NCBI GenBank assembly: GCA_021030905.1
Contig: JAGFMI010000021.1
Coordinates: forward strand, 310,001-374,000
Direction: 5' to 3'
Length of the DNA stretch: 64,000 nt
Source of the DNA: Pyrenula massariospora
Taxonomy: Eukaryota > Ascomycota > Eurotiomycetes > Pyrenulales > Pyrenulaceae
In this document: positions 33,987-45,675 of the stretch, one piece after another
Position numbering within the stretch: the stretch's first letter is position 1
How the letters are laid out: every line of letters begins with the position of its first letter
The notes under the pieces: model-generated
The model's database searches: none
What the model was told of the DNA's origin: nothing
What the model saw: only the letters and a program-made list of their open reading frames with translations
Made by a program: the position numbers and the translations under genes

Positions 33987-36775
33987 ATGGAGAAAATACA
34001 CCGTTTGAGCAATGACCAGAAGTTGCTTCTCGCTGTTGCGCTCTGCGCTGACGGCCATTTCAATGAGCTCGAAGCAGTCCAGTCACATGAGAGGGATACA
34101 CTAACGACGGTGTTGATCCTACGCATTCTTCTCACCTTCCTTCCTGAGGGCTCACATCCTACCTCTTACGTCCCCCTCGTGCGCTCGCTCTTTGCAGAAG
34201 ACCCTGGACAATCCCTTACTCACCATCACTCCGATACGCCGATCGATTCTACATCCGTGGAGGATCTGTCTCGTGCCGACGCGAAGGAGCGAGTGAGACA
34301 GCTGCACCTTGTCCAGCTTGAATCTCTCGATGGAGTTCTAGATGAAGCGGCGGACGGCGACCTCTTAGCGCGCTTTCTCGTCCAAAGAGCACACCAGATT
34401 GATGACGAAACAGGGAACTTGCTCTTAGTCCTTCAACTTGTTGAGCCTTTCATACAACAGTCGGAGAATATCAGACGATGGGTCATCTCAAGAGTATTGC
34501 CCCTGCTACGGATGAACTATGAATACTATGCAGATCAACCGAATGCCCTGTCACTACAAGATTTCGAAAATCTTACTACAAAAGCTGCGATCGAGGTTCT
34601 GATGAGGCGCAGTGAAGAGAAAGAACATCGTTCGAACGTAGGGAGAGATTTGCGCCAAATGGTGGGGCCATGGATGTATGGTGGTTCGCGAACAAAGAGA
34701 AGAAAATTGGACACCACAGTAGGCTGGCAGACCGTCAACGAGTGGCTGTTCGAGAAGGAATTTGAACTGTCCTCACAGGCATTCACTGTCTGGGCTGGGC
34801 CACAGGATGTGGATCTTGGCGGTCATGAGGACCCTAATGCTAGATTGAACCTACAAGACGCCTTTGATCTGAGGATAAGATATGCCCAGACTGCGATAGC
34901 AATAATATACGCACAGAAAAATGGCTCACAAGAGATTTTGAAAAGAACACGGCAAATACATGAACGAGTTCCCAAACTTATACATGATCGAAATCTTTCA
35001 GTACCAGCAGCAATGGAAGATTTCCCCGACTTGTCTTCGTACGATAGCGGTATCACAGATGCAACGCAAACGTCATTGATGCACGGTGCTCTGATGAGGT
35101 CGGAAAATCGGTTGACAATGCCATCAACGGATAGTTACTGCTTCCTCACGGCCTTGTTACATTCTGCGAGTATTCTTCAAGGGCTTGGTCACGCGCCGAG
35201 TGTTAGGACGCTCGCAGAAATGTGCCTGGTTGCAACCGAACAAGCGCAGAAGCAGGAGCTACGAAAGCTATTTCAACTTTTGACAAGCCAGTTACCTGGC
35301 CTGGATTGGGCTTTTGTGCATGCACAATTTCTGTGGCTGAAGACATGGGGAAACAAGAGCCTTTCGCACCCCAGGCATGATCAACATGAACGGGCATTAT
35401 TTTGGAGGGTTGATCAGGCTTTCTTTGATGCCGAATTCCTGACGACCCTCATATCAGCTGGACGTAAGTACTTAAAGCAGCCTCACAAAAATTGTCACTG
35501 ACATTATTAGAATACCAATTCGCTACACAAACGTTTCTTGAGCCTACTTCCAATACTGCCCTTACTACCTCGGATTGTGAGTCCATCATCGAATCTTCCA
35601 TCTACGCAGCCTACGACAATGCTACCAATGGCAACCGAACTCGCGGCGGCATTAAACGTGCATCCGACATTCTCAAAGCATTCTCACCCTATTTCCTACA
35701 TTCAGACTCCCTCCGCCGTATTGAGCCACTCCTTGCCGCCACACATTCTCTATCTTTCTACAACCTCACCCTTGAGCATGGTGTGCCCTTTCAACCCGTC
35801 AGCATCCGTGTGCACAGCGACCCTACCTCTCTTATCGGTAAAGTCCTCGATCAGAATAAAACCGCCTACACCAAGCTCGATGATCTTCTTGGCATTGGCA
35901 AGAACCTTGTCATAGCTGGCCCTTTCAGTCCCTCGGATTCCCGCTCTCGTTCAACGTCCATTTCTTCTAATCTTTCGTCTCCAACAACTTCCACCTCCGA
36001 TCTATCCACCTCGATCTCCGCAGCAAGCCACCGCATAATCTACCTCGCCATCCAATCCGCGCTCAACGCCCACGACTTCAACACCGCCTACTCCTACATC
36101 CTCACCCGCCTTTCTCCATCTACATCCAACACCGACGACGACACATCCTGGCGCGCCGCCTACCTCGCCGGACGCTATCGGCCGCCGCCACCAACCCATC
36201 CACCGCCCCTTCACGCCCAAATCTCGCTCCTAAGCAAACGGATGGAACTCCTCTCCCTCGCGCTGACCCTCGCGCCTACCGCAGAGCCACTGCCGGAGAT
36301 ACTGGGCACATGGCGCCGGTGCGAGGAGGAGCTCAACACGCTCCAGACTGCCGAGGCGGAGGAAGAGAGCGCGTGGGATGAGAAGGCGAAAGCGACCTCT
36401 TTCGGAAAGGGAGGGGTGCCAGGTGAATGGAGCAGCGAGGAGCGGGACAGGGAAGGGGACAGGCGGGAGAGTGAACGGAGGAGAGAGCAGAGGGGCAGGT
36501 GGGAGGAGGCGCCTGTGGGGTTGTTTGAGGTGGCGAGGGGGGCGGCGAGGGCGATGGGACGCGCGACGGATCGGTTTAATGCGGCGGGGAGTCCGACGGC
36601 TGGGGAGCGGGAGATGGGTGGCGGTGGTGGGGAGGCGATGGTGGAGGAGGGGCAGAGGGTCAGGAAGAGGGATGTGGTTAGTGGGTTGGTGACGGGGGGT
36701 TTGGTCAAGGGGGTGGGGTGGATGCTTGGCGCGCAGCCTGTGGCGAAGGAAAGGGAGGAGCATGTTGAGCGGTGA
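33987..36775 (+). CDS. SEC39: Sec39 family, Dsl1 tethering complex subunit
   Basis: Exons 33987-35463 and 35511-36775 (913 aa); intron 47 nt (GTAAGT, branch CTGAC, ATTATTAG), phase 1. The whole protein is alpha-solenoid-like, as in Sec39/NBAS-type proteins. Visible landmarks include LLAVALCADGHF near the start, MRRSEEKEHRSNVGRDLRQ, an FPDLSSYDSGI stretch and a C-terminal KRDVVSGLVTGGLVKGVGW block. Known role: part of the Dsl1 complex (with Dsl1 and Tip20) that tethers Golgi-derived COPI vesicles at the ER. The last ~150 residues are charged and of low complexity (Glu/Arg-rich, then Gly-rich), where coding composition turns sharply from C-rich to G-rich. Divergent from the complex I gene. The family call rests on overall pattern, so slightly below certainty. 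Confidence 0.85.
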
Positions 36776-37012
36776 ATATGTTTCATAAGGTAGTCATGAA
36801 GCTGTGTTGCATTATTCTTCGGCGTTGCATTATGTGTACTATCATCTATAATGAATCCTACCTAGCTAAGCTAAGAACCACGTCAAGGCTCAAGAGCCAA
36901 AGGTAACCACTAACTAACTAAATAATCTAGATCCCCATCGAGCAAAGCCACATATTCCTATTCATCAACTTCCCCCAACGCCCCCCTCCTACCCACCTCC
37001 CTACCAATCTAT

Positions 37013-38074
37013 TCAATAACCCCCAAAATCCTTTGTATCAAACCTCACCAAAGCACCCCCCCTCACAAAACTCCCATTTCCATAATTAAACGGCCCCCCA
37101 TTCGTCGTCACATACACGCTCCCCCTCCTCAAATCCTCCTCCCTCGTCCCAAACTTGGCCGCCGTAAACCCCTCGATCCCCTGCGCGCTTAGATTCGCGG
37201 CCACGGGTACAATGTCGACGGGAGGCTGGGAGGGGAGCACGTCGAGCTCCGACGCCGTGTCCGCCGTGACCCACGCATTCCCCGCGAAGTCAATTGTGAA
37301 GTCGTCGCTCAGGCGTTGTCCTGCGGGGTCGTGCGCGAGGAGCTGCGGGGCACCGGTGGCACGGCCGGAGCGGGGGGAGATGGGGACGCGGTGCAGGGTG
37401 TGGCGGTCGGTGTTGGTGTAGTACAGGTAGCCGTCGTCGCGGGCGAGGAGGCCGTTGATGCCGAGGGGGACGCCGCCAGCGGAGATGGGGAGGGGGGACA
37501 TGGTGGCGGTGTCGTTTATTGCGATGGTGGTGTGGCCGGTAAGAGTGTTGACGGACCAGACGAGGCCGCGGAGGGAGTCGGCGATGAGGACGGTAGACCG
37601 GGGGAGGGGGGTCATGCCGTTGAGGAAGCCGGCGAGGGGGAGGGAGGTGATTTTTCGGGTTTGGGGGTTGGGGGTGCGCAGGTCGAGTTCCCAGAGGGAG
37701 TAGGTGCCTGGGGTGCTTTGGAAGGTGGTGGTGGACCAGTTGCCCGAGATGACATAGAAGATGTCGTGGGCGAGCTCGACGATGCCGAAGCAGCCTACGG
37801 CGTTTGGGAAGGTTGCGAGCTTCTTGGGCTTGAATTCGTTGGTGGTAGAGAAGAGCCAGACCTCGGGAGAGGTTATGAGGGTCACAAGAGCGTTGCCGTC
37901 AGATTGGCGCATGACGAGGTTTTCCAGCCAGACGCCTTTTGGCATTTCGTAGACGATGTTTGGCGGCAGTAGAGATGAAGGAGATACATCTTTCCGAGCA
38001 ACTCTATCATCCAGAGGTATAGCGAGAGAATATAGGATCAACGCGAGTACAGTAAAGAGAACGTGGATCTTCAT
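37013..38074 (-). CDS. Secreted SMP-30/gluconolactonase-like beta-propeller protein
   Basis: Single exon, 353 aa. The start is the ATG of MKIHVLFTVLALILYSLAIP, a clear signal peptide with cleavage likely after SLA or IPL; the codons before it lack ATG. The mature protein reads as a six-bladed propeller: VWLENLVMRQSDGNALVTL, LARDDGYLYYTNTDRHTLHR and FTIDFAGNAWVTAD are blade-type strands, ending with VYVTTNGG and GGALVRFDTK. Such proteins are common in fungal secretomes and secondary-metabolite clusters; some act as lactonases or isomerases, most are unassigned. No cluster partner (PKS, NRPS, P450) is present nearby. N-glycosylation sequons such as NWS and NDT occur. The coding strand is C-rich then G-rich toward the 3' end. 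Confidence 0.88.
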   Translation of the reverse strand: MKIHVLFTVLALILYSLAIPLDDRVARKDVSPSSLLPPNIVYEMPKGVWLENLVMRQSDGNALVTLITSPEVWLFSTTNEFKPKKLATFPNAVGCFGIVELAHDIFYVISGNWSTTTFQSTPGTYSLWELDLRTPNPQTRKITSLPLAGFLNGMTPLPRSTVLIADSLRGLVWSVNTLTGHTTIAINDTATMSPLPISAGGVPLGINGLLARDDGYLYYTNTDRHTLHRVPISPRSGRATGAPQLLAHDPAGQRLSDDFTIDFAGNAWVTADTASELDVLPSQPPVDIVPVAANLSAQGIEGFTAAKFGTREEDLRRGSVYVTTNGGPFNYGNGSFVRGGALVRFDTKDFGGY

Positions 38075-39181
38075 GATGGAAGCCAATAATTACCTTCGCA
38101 AGATCGTGTAACCTGTGTGAAAGCTTGTTCGAAGCATAGAAGCAGGCGAGGGCACCTCTATAAATCCCAACATCTTCAATGAGCGTGGCGTGTCCTAGAA
38201 TGTCATCGACCTGGCACTGTGGACACGAGTCTCTTACATATGTTGCATTTGTCATGTTGCATAGCGAACATGATTAATATTCCTTTATATGAATTTGTAT
38301 TCGACCTCGCTTCCTTGTCACGGTAGAATATGTCAACACGCCACGACTTAGTAAGTACATTTCTTAGTCATCGGCGAGGCTCCGGCAGAGACCAGCAGGA
38401 ACGGATTGTTGATAGACGCCTTTCAACAACGTTGCAAAGTTGAGTTTGGCCTTGATGCCCCGCTTCGGGAGATATCGGGCTGGCGGCTCGCTTCACTCTC
38501 CTTCTGGCTTTTCTGCCAACCGAGGCATTCTCTACCACTCGCGAGCTCGAGACATTTCTCCCTGCGCACGCCGTGGCTTTGATTGCCTCAAGCCTCCCAT
38601 CAGACATAATCTTGATGACTCACACCATGATCTGGTTTATTTGGCCTCGTCGACGGCTTATTTGCGAACGAATTCGTTGGTGGTTTTAGGCCCAGATAGT
38701 TATTCCATTAAGAAATATGAAGTTGCATGACATTTTCGAAATTAAAAGGTAGAACAACTCCACGTTGAACAAACTCGTTCTCGTTGGACTCTATCGTCGT
38801 TGAACTCCGGAATGTTGATATGTTCGGCGGTGAACAACAGACGAAGTACGACATGGGTCATTCAAAGCTGCCGACTGTATATGCATTGCAAGTAATGAGA
38901 AATGTATTGCTTCAGAATGCAAAATGTCCAGAGGCACCGAGTGCCAGAGTCGAGATCGAATCTCGCCAAAGCAAGTAAGTTAGCTTGACAGACACATGAA
39001 GGCTCTCCAACGTAGCTCGTACAACGTTCACCAGGGTACCGTGACATCTGCGTCTGCGTCTCGGAATAAGTCAATGCCCTGTAGAGTGTCACGGACCATG
39101 AACAATCTCTCTCGCCATTCATGATCAATCCCATAGTTGTCAATATCATCATCACCATTTAAATTAATGAGAGGATACCTA
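38075..39181. other. Spacer between propeller and F-box genes
   Basis: About 1.1 kb without a supportable gene. Frames at 38368-38607 and 38440-38730 overlap on opposite strands and contain no known domain. It is the promoter of the secreted propeller gene and the 3' flank of the F-box gene. Confidence 0.5.
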
Positions 39182-40717
39182 TCAGCTGCTCCGATAGTAT
39201 TCAACCCCGGATTCGGCAAAATCCGTCTGTCCGTTGTAACTCTCGCCGTCACGGAATTCGCAATCATCTGGACAACTGTCTTCCATAGAACCATAATTAG
39301 GAACCCTATCGTAACGCCAGACGAACGAAAAATCTCCTTTGTCAACAAAGGTTTTGCAATGACGCTTGATCTGTTCGAAGCGAGCTAGTACTGGTCGATA
39401 ATGAACAAAGCAGATAGGCTCAAAATCTGGAAGAAATGGAAAGTCTCCCGAACCTCCAGACTCGACCCATTTCTCAATTTGTATCTTCAGACAGTCCAGA
39501 AGGGAATTCTTGTCATCGCAATCGGTGTCCCAGCGTTCATACTTGGCAGTCAGTTCGCCCTGGATGCAGAACTTTTCCAGTTTGCGTCCTTTGAGAAGGC
39601 GCGGTATCATTCGAAGCATTTTAAGCCAGGACCCTTCATGCAGATCAATTGTGTCGAGACGCAAGTGGGTGAGTGAAGTTGAACAAGCTCTTAAAAGATT
39701 AGTCAACCAAACTGGTGAGAGAGCAATGCCGTGAAAAGCAAGTTTCTTCAAAATTGGCAACTTCACATTTTGAAGAGAAGCCATTGTGTCGTCCTGAATG
39801 GTCTTTAATCGGATTCCAAGAGGATCTATCGTGAATCCAGGGAGGAAAGTCGGCTTGAAGCAGACCAAAGTCAGCGACTCAAGTGACAATGCATGACAAA
39901 TGAACGTTTTGAGTCTGTCAGCATACTGGTCTGTCCGGTTGTGATTCCCTTCTGGCAATAAATCTATATCGGGAAAATTTATACCCAGCACAAGGGCCTT
40001 TAGAAGCTTGATTTGCTGGCAAAGAATCCTGAAGATACTAGCCGTGCAGAGCAAGAAATCCCAATGCACGCACGCCAAGTCGAGAAATTTCAATGATTGC
40101 CTCATCGCAGCGGTGGATAGAAGTAGAGATCTCGTCCTTTCGTTATGACTTGCCCAGCCTCCCCGTGCACACGGAGCTGTGATGTCTTTGGTCAGGAGAT
40201 GCTCAAAATCCTGCTCGTCGATTACGGTTGAGAGCCCGCCATCAGATGGTCCTGCTCCAGAGACAAGTGAAAGATGATTCAAAGCTGGAAAGCGAGCAAA
40301 AGCTTTCTTCAACTCAACAACATCATTCAGGGAGCGGCCAACGGATTCTTGTTCTTCACGGTATTTCAAATAGACTGCGTACATCGATCTGTCGCATGAA
40401 GATGGGATTGGCAGAATTTCGTGATAGTGTCCGTGTAAAGCACGCATCTCTTCTTCCCACTCGGACTGGGTGTCAAATCGTATTACTTTGCGAGTATCGT
40501 ATGTCACTCTCCTTACATATTGCCTCATGTCCGGATGTCGCGAAACGTTCTGCAACTTCCTAAAACTTTCTGGGTGTACATGAACGTGAATCCAGCTAAA
40601 GAGGCGCCGCAGAACCGCTTTCGAGAACGATGAATGCGTAAGGCGGAGTTGTTTCAGGTCTTTCTGTTGGCAGAATGATAGAACAGAGTCAAATACTTCG
40701 AGAGGTAATCTGTCCAT
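39182..40717 (-). CDS. F-box protein with LRR-like repeats
   Basis: Single exon, 511 aa. It opens directly with the F-box core, MDRLPLEVFDSVLSFC, followed by LRLTHSSFSKAVLRRLFSW, matching the F-box pattern in its first ~45 residues. The remainder has leucine-rich repeat-like segments such as FPALNHLSLVS, LESLTLVCFKP, LPILKKLAFHGIALSP and LTHLRLDTIDL. Known role of such proteins: the F-box binds Skp1 in SCF ubiquitin ligases and the repeats choose the substrate. In fungi this type is a large, fast-diverging family and individual targets are unknown. No truncation seen; the stop follows VEYYRSS. Confidence 0.85.
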   Translation of the reverse strand: MDRLPLEVFDSVLSFCQQKDLKQLRLTHSSFSKAVLRRLFSWIHVHVHPESFRKLQNVSRHPDMRQYVRRVTYDTRKVIRFDTQSEWEEEMRALHGHYHEILPIPSSCDRSMYAVYLKYREEQESVGRSLNDVVELKKAFARFPALNHLSLVSGAGPSDGGLSTVIDEQDFEHLLTKDITAPCARGGWASHNERTRSLLLSTAAMRQSLKFLDLACVHWDFLLCTASIFRILCQQIKLLKALVLGINFPDIDLLPEGNHNRTDQYADRLKTFICHALSLESLTLVCFKPTFLPGFTIDPLGIRLKTIQDDTMASLQNVKLPILKKLAFHGIALSPVWLTNLLRACSTSLTHLRLDTIDLHEGSWLKMLRMIPRLLKGRKLEKFCIQGELTAKYERWDTDCDDKNSLLDCLKIQIEKWVESGGSGDFPFLPDFEPICFVHYRPVLARFEQIKRHCKTFVDKGDFSFVWRYDRVPNYGSMEDSCPDDCEFRDGESYNGQTDFAESGVEYYRSS

Positions 40718-41525
40718 TATAAGGGATAGACGGGTCTACCTTGCTGTCAGCGGGGTTGCAGCACAAGGCTCATGGCACATCAAATCGAGTATGCTGAAAA
40801 GGGGTTGTTGATCGTGGAAAACTAATCATCAAGGCACGAGCATCTGAAATGGAGAGCGCCCTTGAAATTGATGCTCATCGCAAGGCTCGCACTCGTGAAA
40901 TCCTCCAGGTTCACAGAGGGTATAGACTCGCGTCGCTCCTACGTCATCTTTTAACGCGAACTCACGTGACTTAACACTTTCTTTCACGAGCTTTGGTACA
41001 CAATCCTATTTGTAAGAGCCCATCATCCTCTCATTCCTACCAACAACAATGACCAGATAAATCAAATCACACAACACGGCCAAGAACTAATCTATCGCAC
41101 AAAGGATATTGTACCTGCAATGAATTCATTATCCTCGTTGGAATCTGAAGTACATGTTTCGCTGCATAACAGCTACTACGCCAGTTTGCAAAATGTTTGA
41201 ATTGCCCGTCCTGGGTTGAGCCTGGGTCACGCAAGCTTATAACCACAGAAACCGCTGTCGTAAATATTCCCGGTATCAAACTGTTGCGCTGGACATGACA
41301 TATCTGATTAGGGCAGTAATGGCTATTGTGCTCAGATACGCTCGCTGTGAAGCTGGTCATTGAGGCTTTGTCGGCAAACCCAATTTACCATACCCGAGTA
41401 ACATTCCCTATCAAACACATCAAAGCGAAATTCGTGAATTCCGCTAGATCTACAGTCACATTAAAAATCAAGGGATTGCAAAAGGTGACATGATCATGTC
41501 ATTTCTCATTCCCTCACTCGCTAAG
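40718..41525. other. Spacer before the protease/zinc-finger gene
   Basis: About 800 bases; an ATG-started minus-strand frame at 41067-41360 (97 codons) has no domain, splice context or composition to support it. The left part is the F-box gene promoter. Confidence 0.5.
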
Positions 41526-43823
41526 TCATCGGTGGCCCTCCATGTGGTATTTCCTTCGATGCTCCATCAAATAGTCTTTCCTAGCAAACCCCTGAATTCC
41601 TTTGTGCTTACAACGGGGATAAGGGCAATCGAAGAGCTCCGAGATGTTGTGGATGGTCCGGTAATGGCGAGCAAGATCAGCCTGGCGTGTAAAGGTCCCT
41701 TCGCACCCAGGATGAAGACAAAGGATTCGTGGCTTGGTCTGTGATATTGGTATGCCATAGCTGGAGTTCGGTTGAGATTGCTCTAGTTGAGACTGGCCGC
41801 CCGACGTTTGCGGCTGTTGATAATACGCTTGTGAATAGTTATGTTGCTGGTCGATTGAGTAGTAGCCCGAGTCGTATTTACTTGAATACTGGCTCTGGCC
41901 ACTATCATCATAATCGTATTGTTCCGAGTGTCCGTGCAAATGTAGGCCTTGAGACGGGCGCACATGGGATGGCTGGTCTTTGTAAGCTCGGGACGCATCA
42001 GAATCCTTATTGCTTGCGACCAAGCCACCAGATATTGAGCGTCTTGAGCTAGAGATGTTGGAGACATAAGACCAAAAGGAGCTGGAGGTTTCTCGACCGG
42101 TATGGGTGTTAGTAGGGAGTATGGAGTCGATAGCAATAGTGTCTTCTGCGCCATCGAGGATGCTACAAAATATGTCTTGTGCTCGCACAATATAAGAGAT
42201 ATCAAGCGATGGCACAGTCGCAATGACCATGCCGTACAAGATGCCGCGACGGTCAACAACCCACGCGCCAGAATCGCCTTTCTCTAGAAACAGGATGGAT
42301 AGTCAGTAGTAGTATCTTACACTTTCGAAACTCTCAAAAGCATCCGCCGGGCACCTTAGGAAAGAATAGGGTAGCTTACCAAGAGCTTTTTCGATGGTCA
42401 GAACGCTGAGAGGTGTATTTGACCAGGGTAGCAGAAGATCAGAGACTGTTTCAGAGATAGTGACATCATGAACTCCAGAGACGCCAGCAGCGACAATAAC
42501 GTGATCTGGCGGTTTCTGATTGTTTGTATTGACTTGACGAACGATAATCTTACTCTTGTCAGGCAAAACGATTTCGTTTTGTTTCTTATGTACACTGCTA
42601 ATTGGAACGAGAGCGTAATCAAAATCAACCGAAGCGAGCTTGGATGGTATTGAGCCCTTGGAGCGAGACGCCTCTAGGTTTAAGCGGCATAGCAGTGAAT
42701 GATCTCTACGATCGGCTGGCCCCGAGTCGTGATAGACCCAGGAAACGGGGATGGAAGCGAAGCGAGACAAGTCAATCTCTTCGCGTGTCTGCAATTCTAG
42801 CATTCGGAGGTCATCATTGTCGAGATCTTTGGGCTTCAGGGATCCAATGCTTGAGGCTCCGTCATCTTCATCCACTTCTTCCTCTTTTTCTGCGTTACCC
42901 TCTACTTGTTCTTCCGCGGTCTCGGAGTCAGGAAGTAATGGGTGAAGTGCCGTTAACGCAAAAAGTTGACCAGATACCAGAATAACTCCACCAAGCGTCG
43001 CTGTTCTCAAACGCAAAGTCATTTCGGAGGGTCTGCTCGACAATAAGAGCCTCGAGCCACAAAGCGAGTCGATGTCCAACAGCTTGCGGTTATCGTGCTG
43101 AGGCTGGATCTCGTCATTCGGCTGAGACTGGCTCTGGTATTGGGGCGGAATAAAGTTGACGCTTTGTAGGTCGTAATCCACGGGGCCGGGCGGATCGAGG
43201 TCTACCGGACCAATTTCGCCCATGGTCTCCCGGCCGGTGATATTGACAATAAAGTGTCGATCGTACGCGACTTTGAAGCCAATAGAATTCGCTCTGAATC
43301 TTTCGCTGTCCTCAATGACCCGCTTAGCTCGCTCTCCTTTCCTATTATTTTTGCAAATGACGAATATAAAGGGTGTCGCCTGGGTGACATCGTGCCCTGT
43401 GGGTCCAAGGAGACACGGCTGCTCTGATACACCGTCTGCGGATCTAAAGCGAGCGTGTATGTACGAGTGATTTAGTCTCCAGAGGGCGGATATGATGGGA
43501 TGGATTTCCGACTCGTAGCTGACTCGAAGCCTACCTTTGATATCCCAAGCAAAGAGCCCACATCTCTTTCTTTTCCATTGCCTACCAGCACATTCTCGCC
43601 GCTGATCAGGATCAAGATTCGCCCAACTCAATCCCGAGTCTCCCGAACCTGAAAATTGTGATATCTGAGGCGGTGCACCCTGAGATGCATCCACTTGAGT
43701 GTGAGGCTGATCCAGTCCGGTTCTCTCGTCCGGCGAGAGAGGACATGTCGGATCCGGCGGTGTGGAAACAAATCGTGGAGGAGATCTGGACGAAAACCAG
43801 GTTGCTGTCTTCGTCGAAGACAT
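41526..43823 (-). CDS. Trypsin-like serine protease fused to two C2H2 zinc fingers
   Basis: Exons 43823-42380 and 42283-41526 (733 aa); intron 96 nt (GTAAGC, branch CTGAC, TTTCTAG), phase 1. The intron splits the protease domain. After joining, the catalytic triad can be read in chymotrypsin order: His294 in LTALHPL, Asp402 in FDYALVP, Ser486 in KGDSGAW. The His and Ser blocks are preceded by TLGGVI and LTIEKAL, as in intracellular fungal trypsin-like domains. Residues about 600-660 form a Gln/Tyr/Ser-rich, prion-like linker. Two C2H2 fingers end the protein: CLHPGC..H..H (about 670-693) and CPYPRC..H..H (about 701-728). No signal peptide, so it acts inside the cell, plausibly in the nucleus. 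The N-terminal ~260 residues are unassigned. Divergently paired with a membrane protein gene. Protease activity is inferred from the intact triad only. Confidence 0.88.
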
Positions 43824-44157
43824 GGGACTGTAGAATGTTGACTACAATAATAAGCACAAGTACCGGAAGGTTTTTCACCCAAGCACTAACCGGAAAGAGG
43901 AGTTTTCAAGGTCTTGAGGAAGGGAAAGGCTGGAAACAGTTCATTTCGAGCGCAAGGCCAGCGTTGCTCTGATTAGCGAGTTGCCCCTCAGAGCTGTATA
44001 GCCTATTGGCCTGTGAGAACAAGGCACTCTGTATCTCGACATGGCGATGAGGCTGTGCAGATTGTCCATCTCGTGCTGATAGACGGAAATTCTGCGTGAG
44101 GGTCTGCGGCGACAAGTTTCTTGTAAGAATTCTTTTTCTGCCTTGATCGTTTTCCGT
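43824..44157. promoter_or_regulatory. Divergent promoter between protease/zinc-finger gene and membrane protein gene
   Basis: Only 334 bases separate the two start codons, which face away from each other. Co-expression is plausible but not shown. No TATA box stands out. Confidence 0.55.
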
Positions 44158-45245
44158 ATGCATGCGAAGCGCCCGATGACGAAGTTTACACTTGAACAGG
44201 GCGAACGAAAGTTGTTGCTGAAGGAAGTGTGGGGCGCCGCTGACGCCGATGCCGATCATTGGGTTCGGCGTTTTTATGCTTATCAGAACCATTATCTGGA
44301 AATGCTCAACAGCCCCCTTATAACTCCAGCTCTTGAAGATCTAAGCAGTGTGCGGGACGTAGTCAATCTGGTTAGATTGGTAAAACGGTCTTGCTCCCGG
44401 TCTGAATCCATTCATGACACTCTGAATCAAATTGAGCGCGAAAGATTTGAATGGCTTCAGGAACCAGACGGCGAGGATCTGGAGAATTGCCTCGAGCTTG
44501 CCGCCAGACTATGGCTCTTCGCGAAGCCATGCCTTCAAAACCGAGATATCAGCCTAAGAGATGCAATTCTGCGTTGTCTCCCTTCTAAGCCGGCTCAGCC
44601 ACAATCTCCCTTAGTCGCAGGACCTTCTTCAGCCTTTGATTCTATGAGCCGCCTCTCAGATGATTTCTCTGCACGAAATCTGGAAAGAAAAGGTGGCTTT
44701 CGAATCGACTGGACAAGTCAGTTGAAAGAACACTTGATGTGCCCAGACAAGAAAACTATCCTAGTCTTTCGACATGCTCGAACGCTCCAAGACTACCAGA
44801 AGCTTAAAGATGAGAGGTTTGTCTAAGGTCTTCTCCGCTTGCTCATGCTCACATCCTCAGGTCTCTGTATCCCGATGGGCTTTTGCTGGAAACTGACCGT
44901 ACGATCGGCCTGCTTTTCCCGCTCCCCAAGAAGGGTGCCGAAAAACGTCTCCGCAAGCTGAGGAAGAAGGAAAAAGCCGATGTCGAAGCGAACTTGCTTG
45001 ACGACGAGATTGAGGACTTCCAGAGGCTTCAATTGTCATCATACCCAATATACCAACAACGGCTTTCATTGATACAGCAACGGTATGACAATGCGAAGCC
45101 GTCGCGCCCCAAGCAGTGGTGGTATGATCGAAGACGTCGCTTGGAATGGGCAGGGCTTTGGATCGCTGTCATGGTGTTCATCCTGACGTTGGTTACTGTT
45201 GCAACGACCGTTATGCAAGTATATGCGGGATTTCATTTCCATTAA
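44158..45245 (+). CDS. Fungal protein with C-terminal transmembrane helix
   Basis: Exons 44158-44816 and 44861-45245 (347 aa); intron 44 nt (GTTTGT..CCTCAG), phase 2, among the shortest in the window. The start is ATG at 44158; ATG at 44176 (MTKFTLEQGE) is an equal alternative. The N-terminal ~150 residues are helical and contain ALEDLSSVRDVVNLV and CLELAARLWLFAKP, a pattern I know only from unnamed fungal proteins. A basic/coiled segment (KKGAEKRLRKLRKKEKAD) follows, then WWYDRRRRLEWAGLW leading into one hydrophobic helix (about residues 312-340) at the very C-terminus. This topology suggests a tail-anchored protein with its body in the cytosol. Function unknown. Head-to-head with the protease/zinc-finger gene. 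Confidence 0.8.
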
Positions 45246-45675
45246 TGCTTTTCTGCACTAGCCATTCGATTCCTGGGTCGAGTCGGTCTCTTTCGTAAAT
45301 ATGTTTCTGGGATCTCGATTTGCGGGAAATCCGAATGAATATCCTCGAACCTTATGGCAGCTGTCAAAACATAAGAATACGTCGTGCTCTAAGATCTAAT
45401 TTTGAAACGCGAAGATCCTTCTCGTGTAGGTCTAAGGCTTTCGTTCACCAAATTTCATCATGCGGTCACGCGGTGGTGAAGCCACCACATCTTTTCATAT
45501 CCCAATTTCGTATTCTCTCCGACCCAAACACCGAAGACTAAGATGTGCCAGCGCTCTGCTTTTCCCCTTTTGCTTACGGCAAACCCCAACCTCAGCTATC
45601 CATCACTTCCTACTTCTAAAATCTACCTTCATCTAACTTAGCCCTCACACATCTCAACCTCTCAAGCGCGAAATC
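45246..45675. other. Spacer before second MYND gene
   Basis: About 430 bases; the right part is pyrimidine-rich (leader or promoter of the MYND gene). No gene or repeat seen. Confidence 0.5.

Noticed and set aside
37316-37972. Plus-strand Gly/Glu/Val-rich frame of 218 codons
   Set aside because: Antisense of the secreted propeller gene, which has signal peptide and blade motifs.
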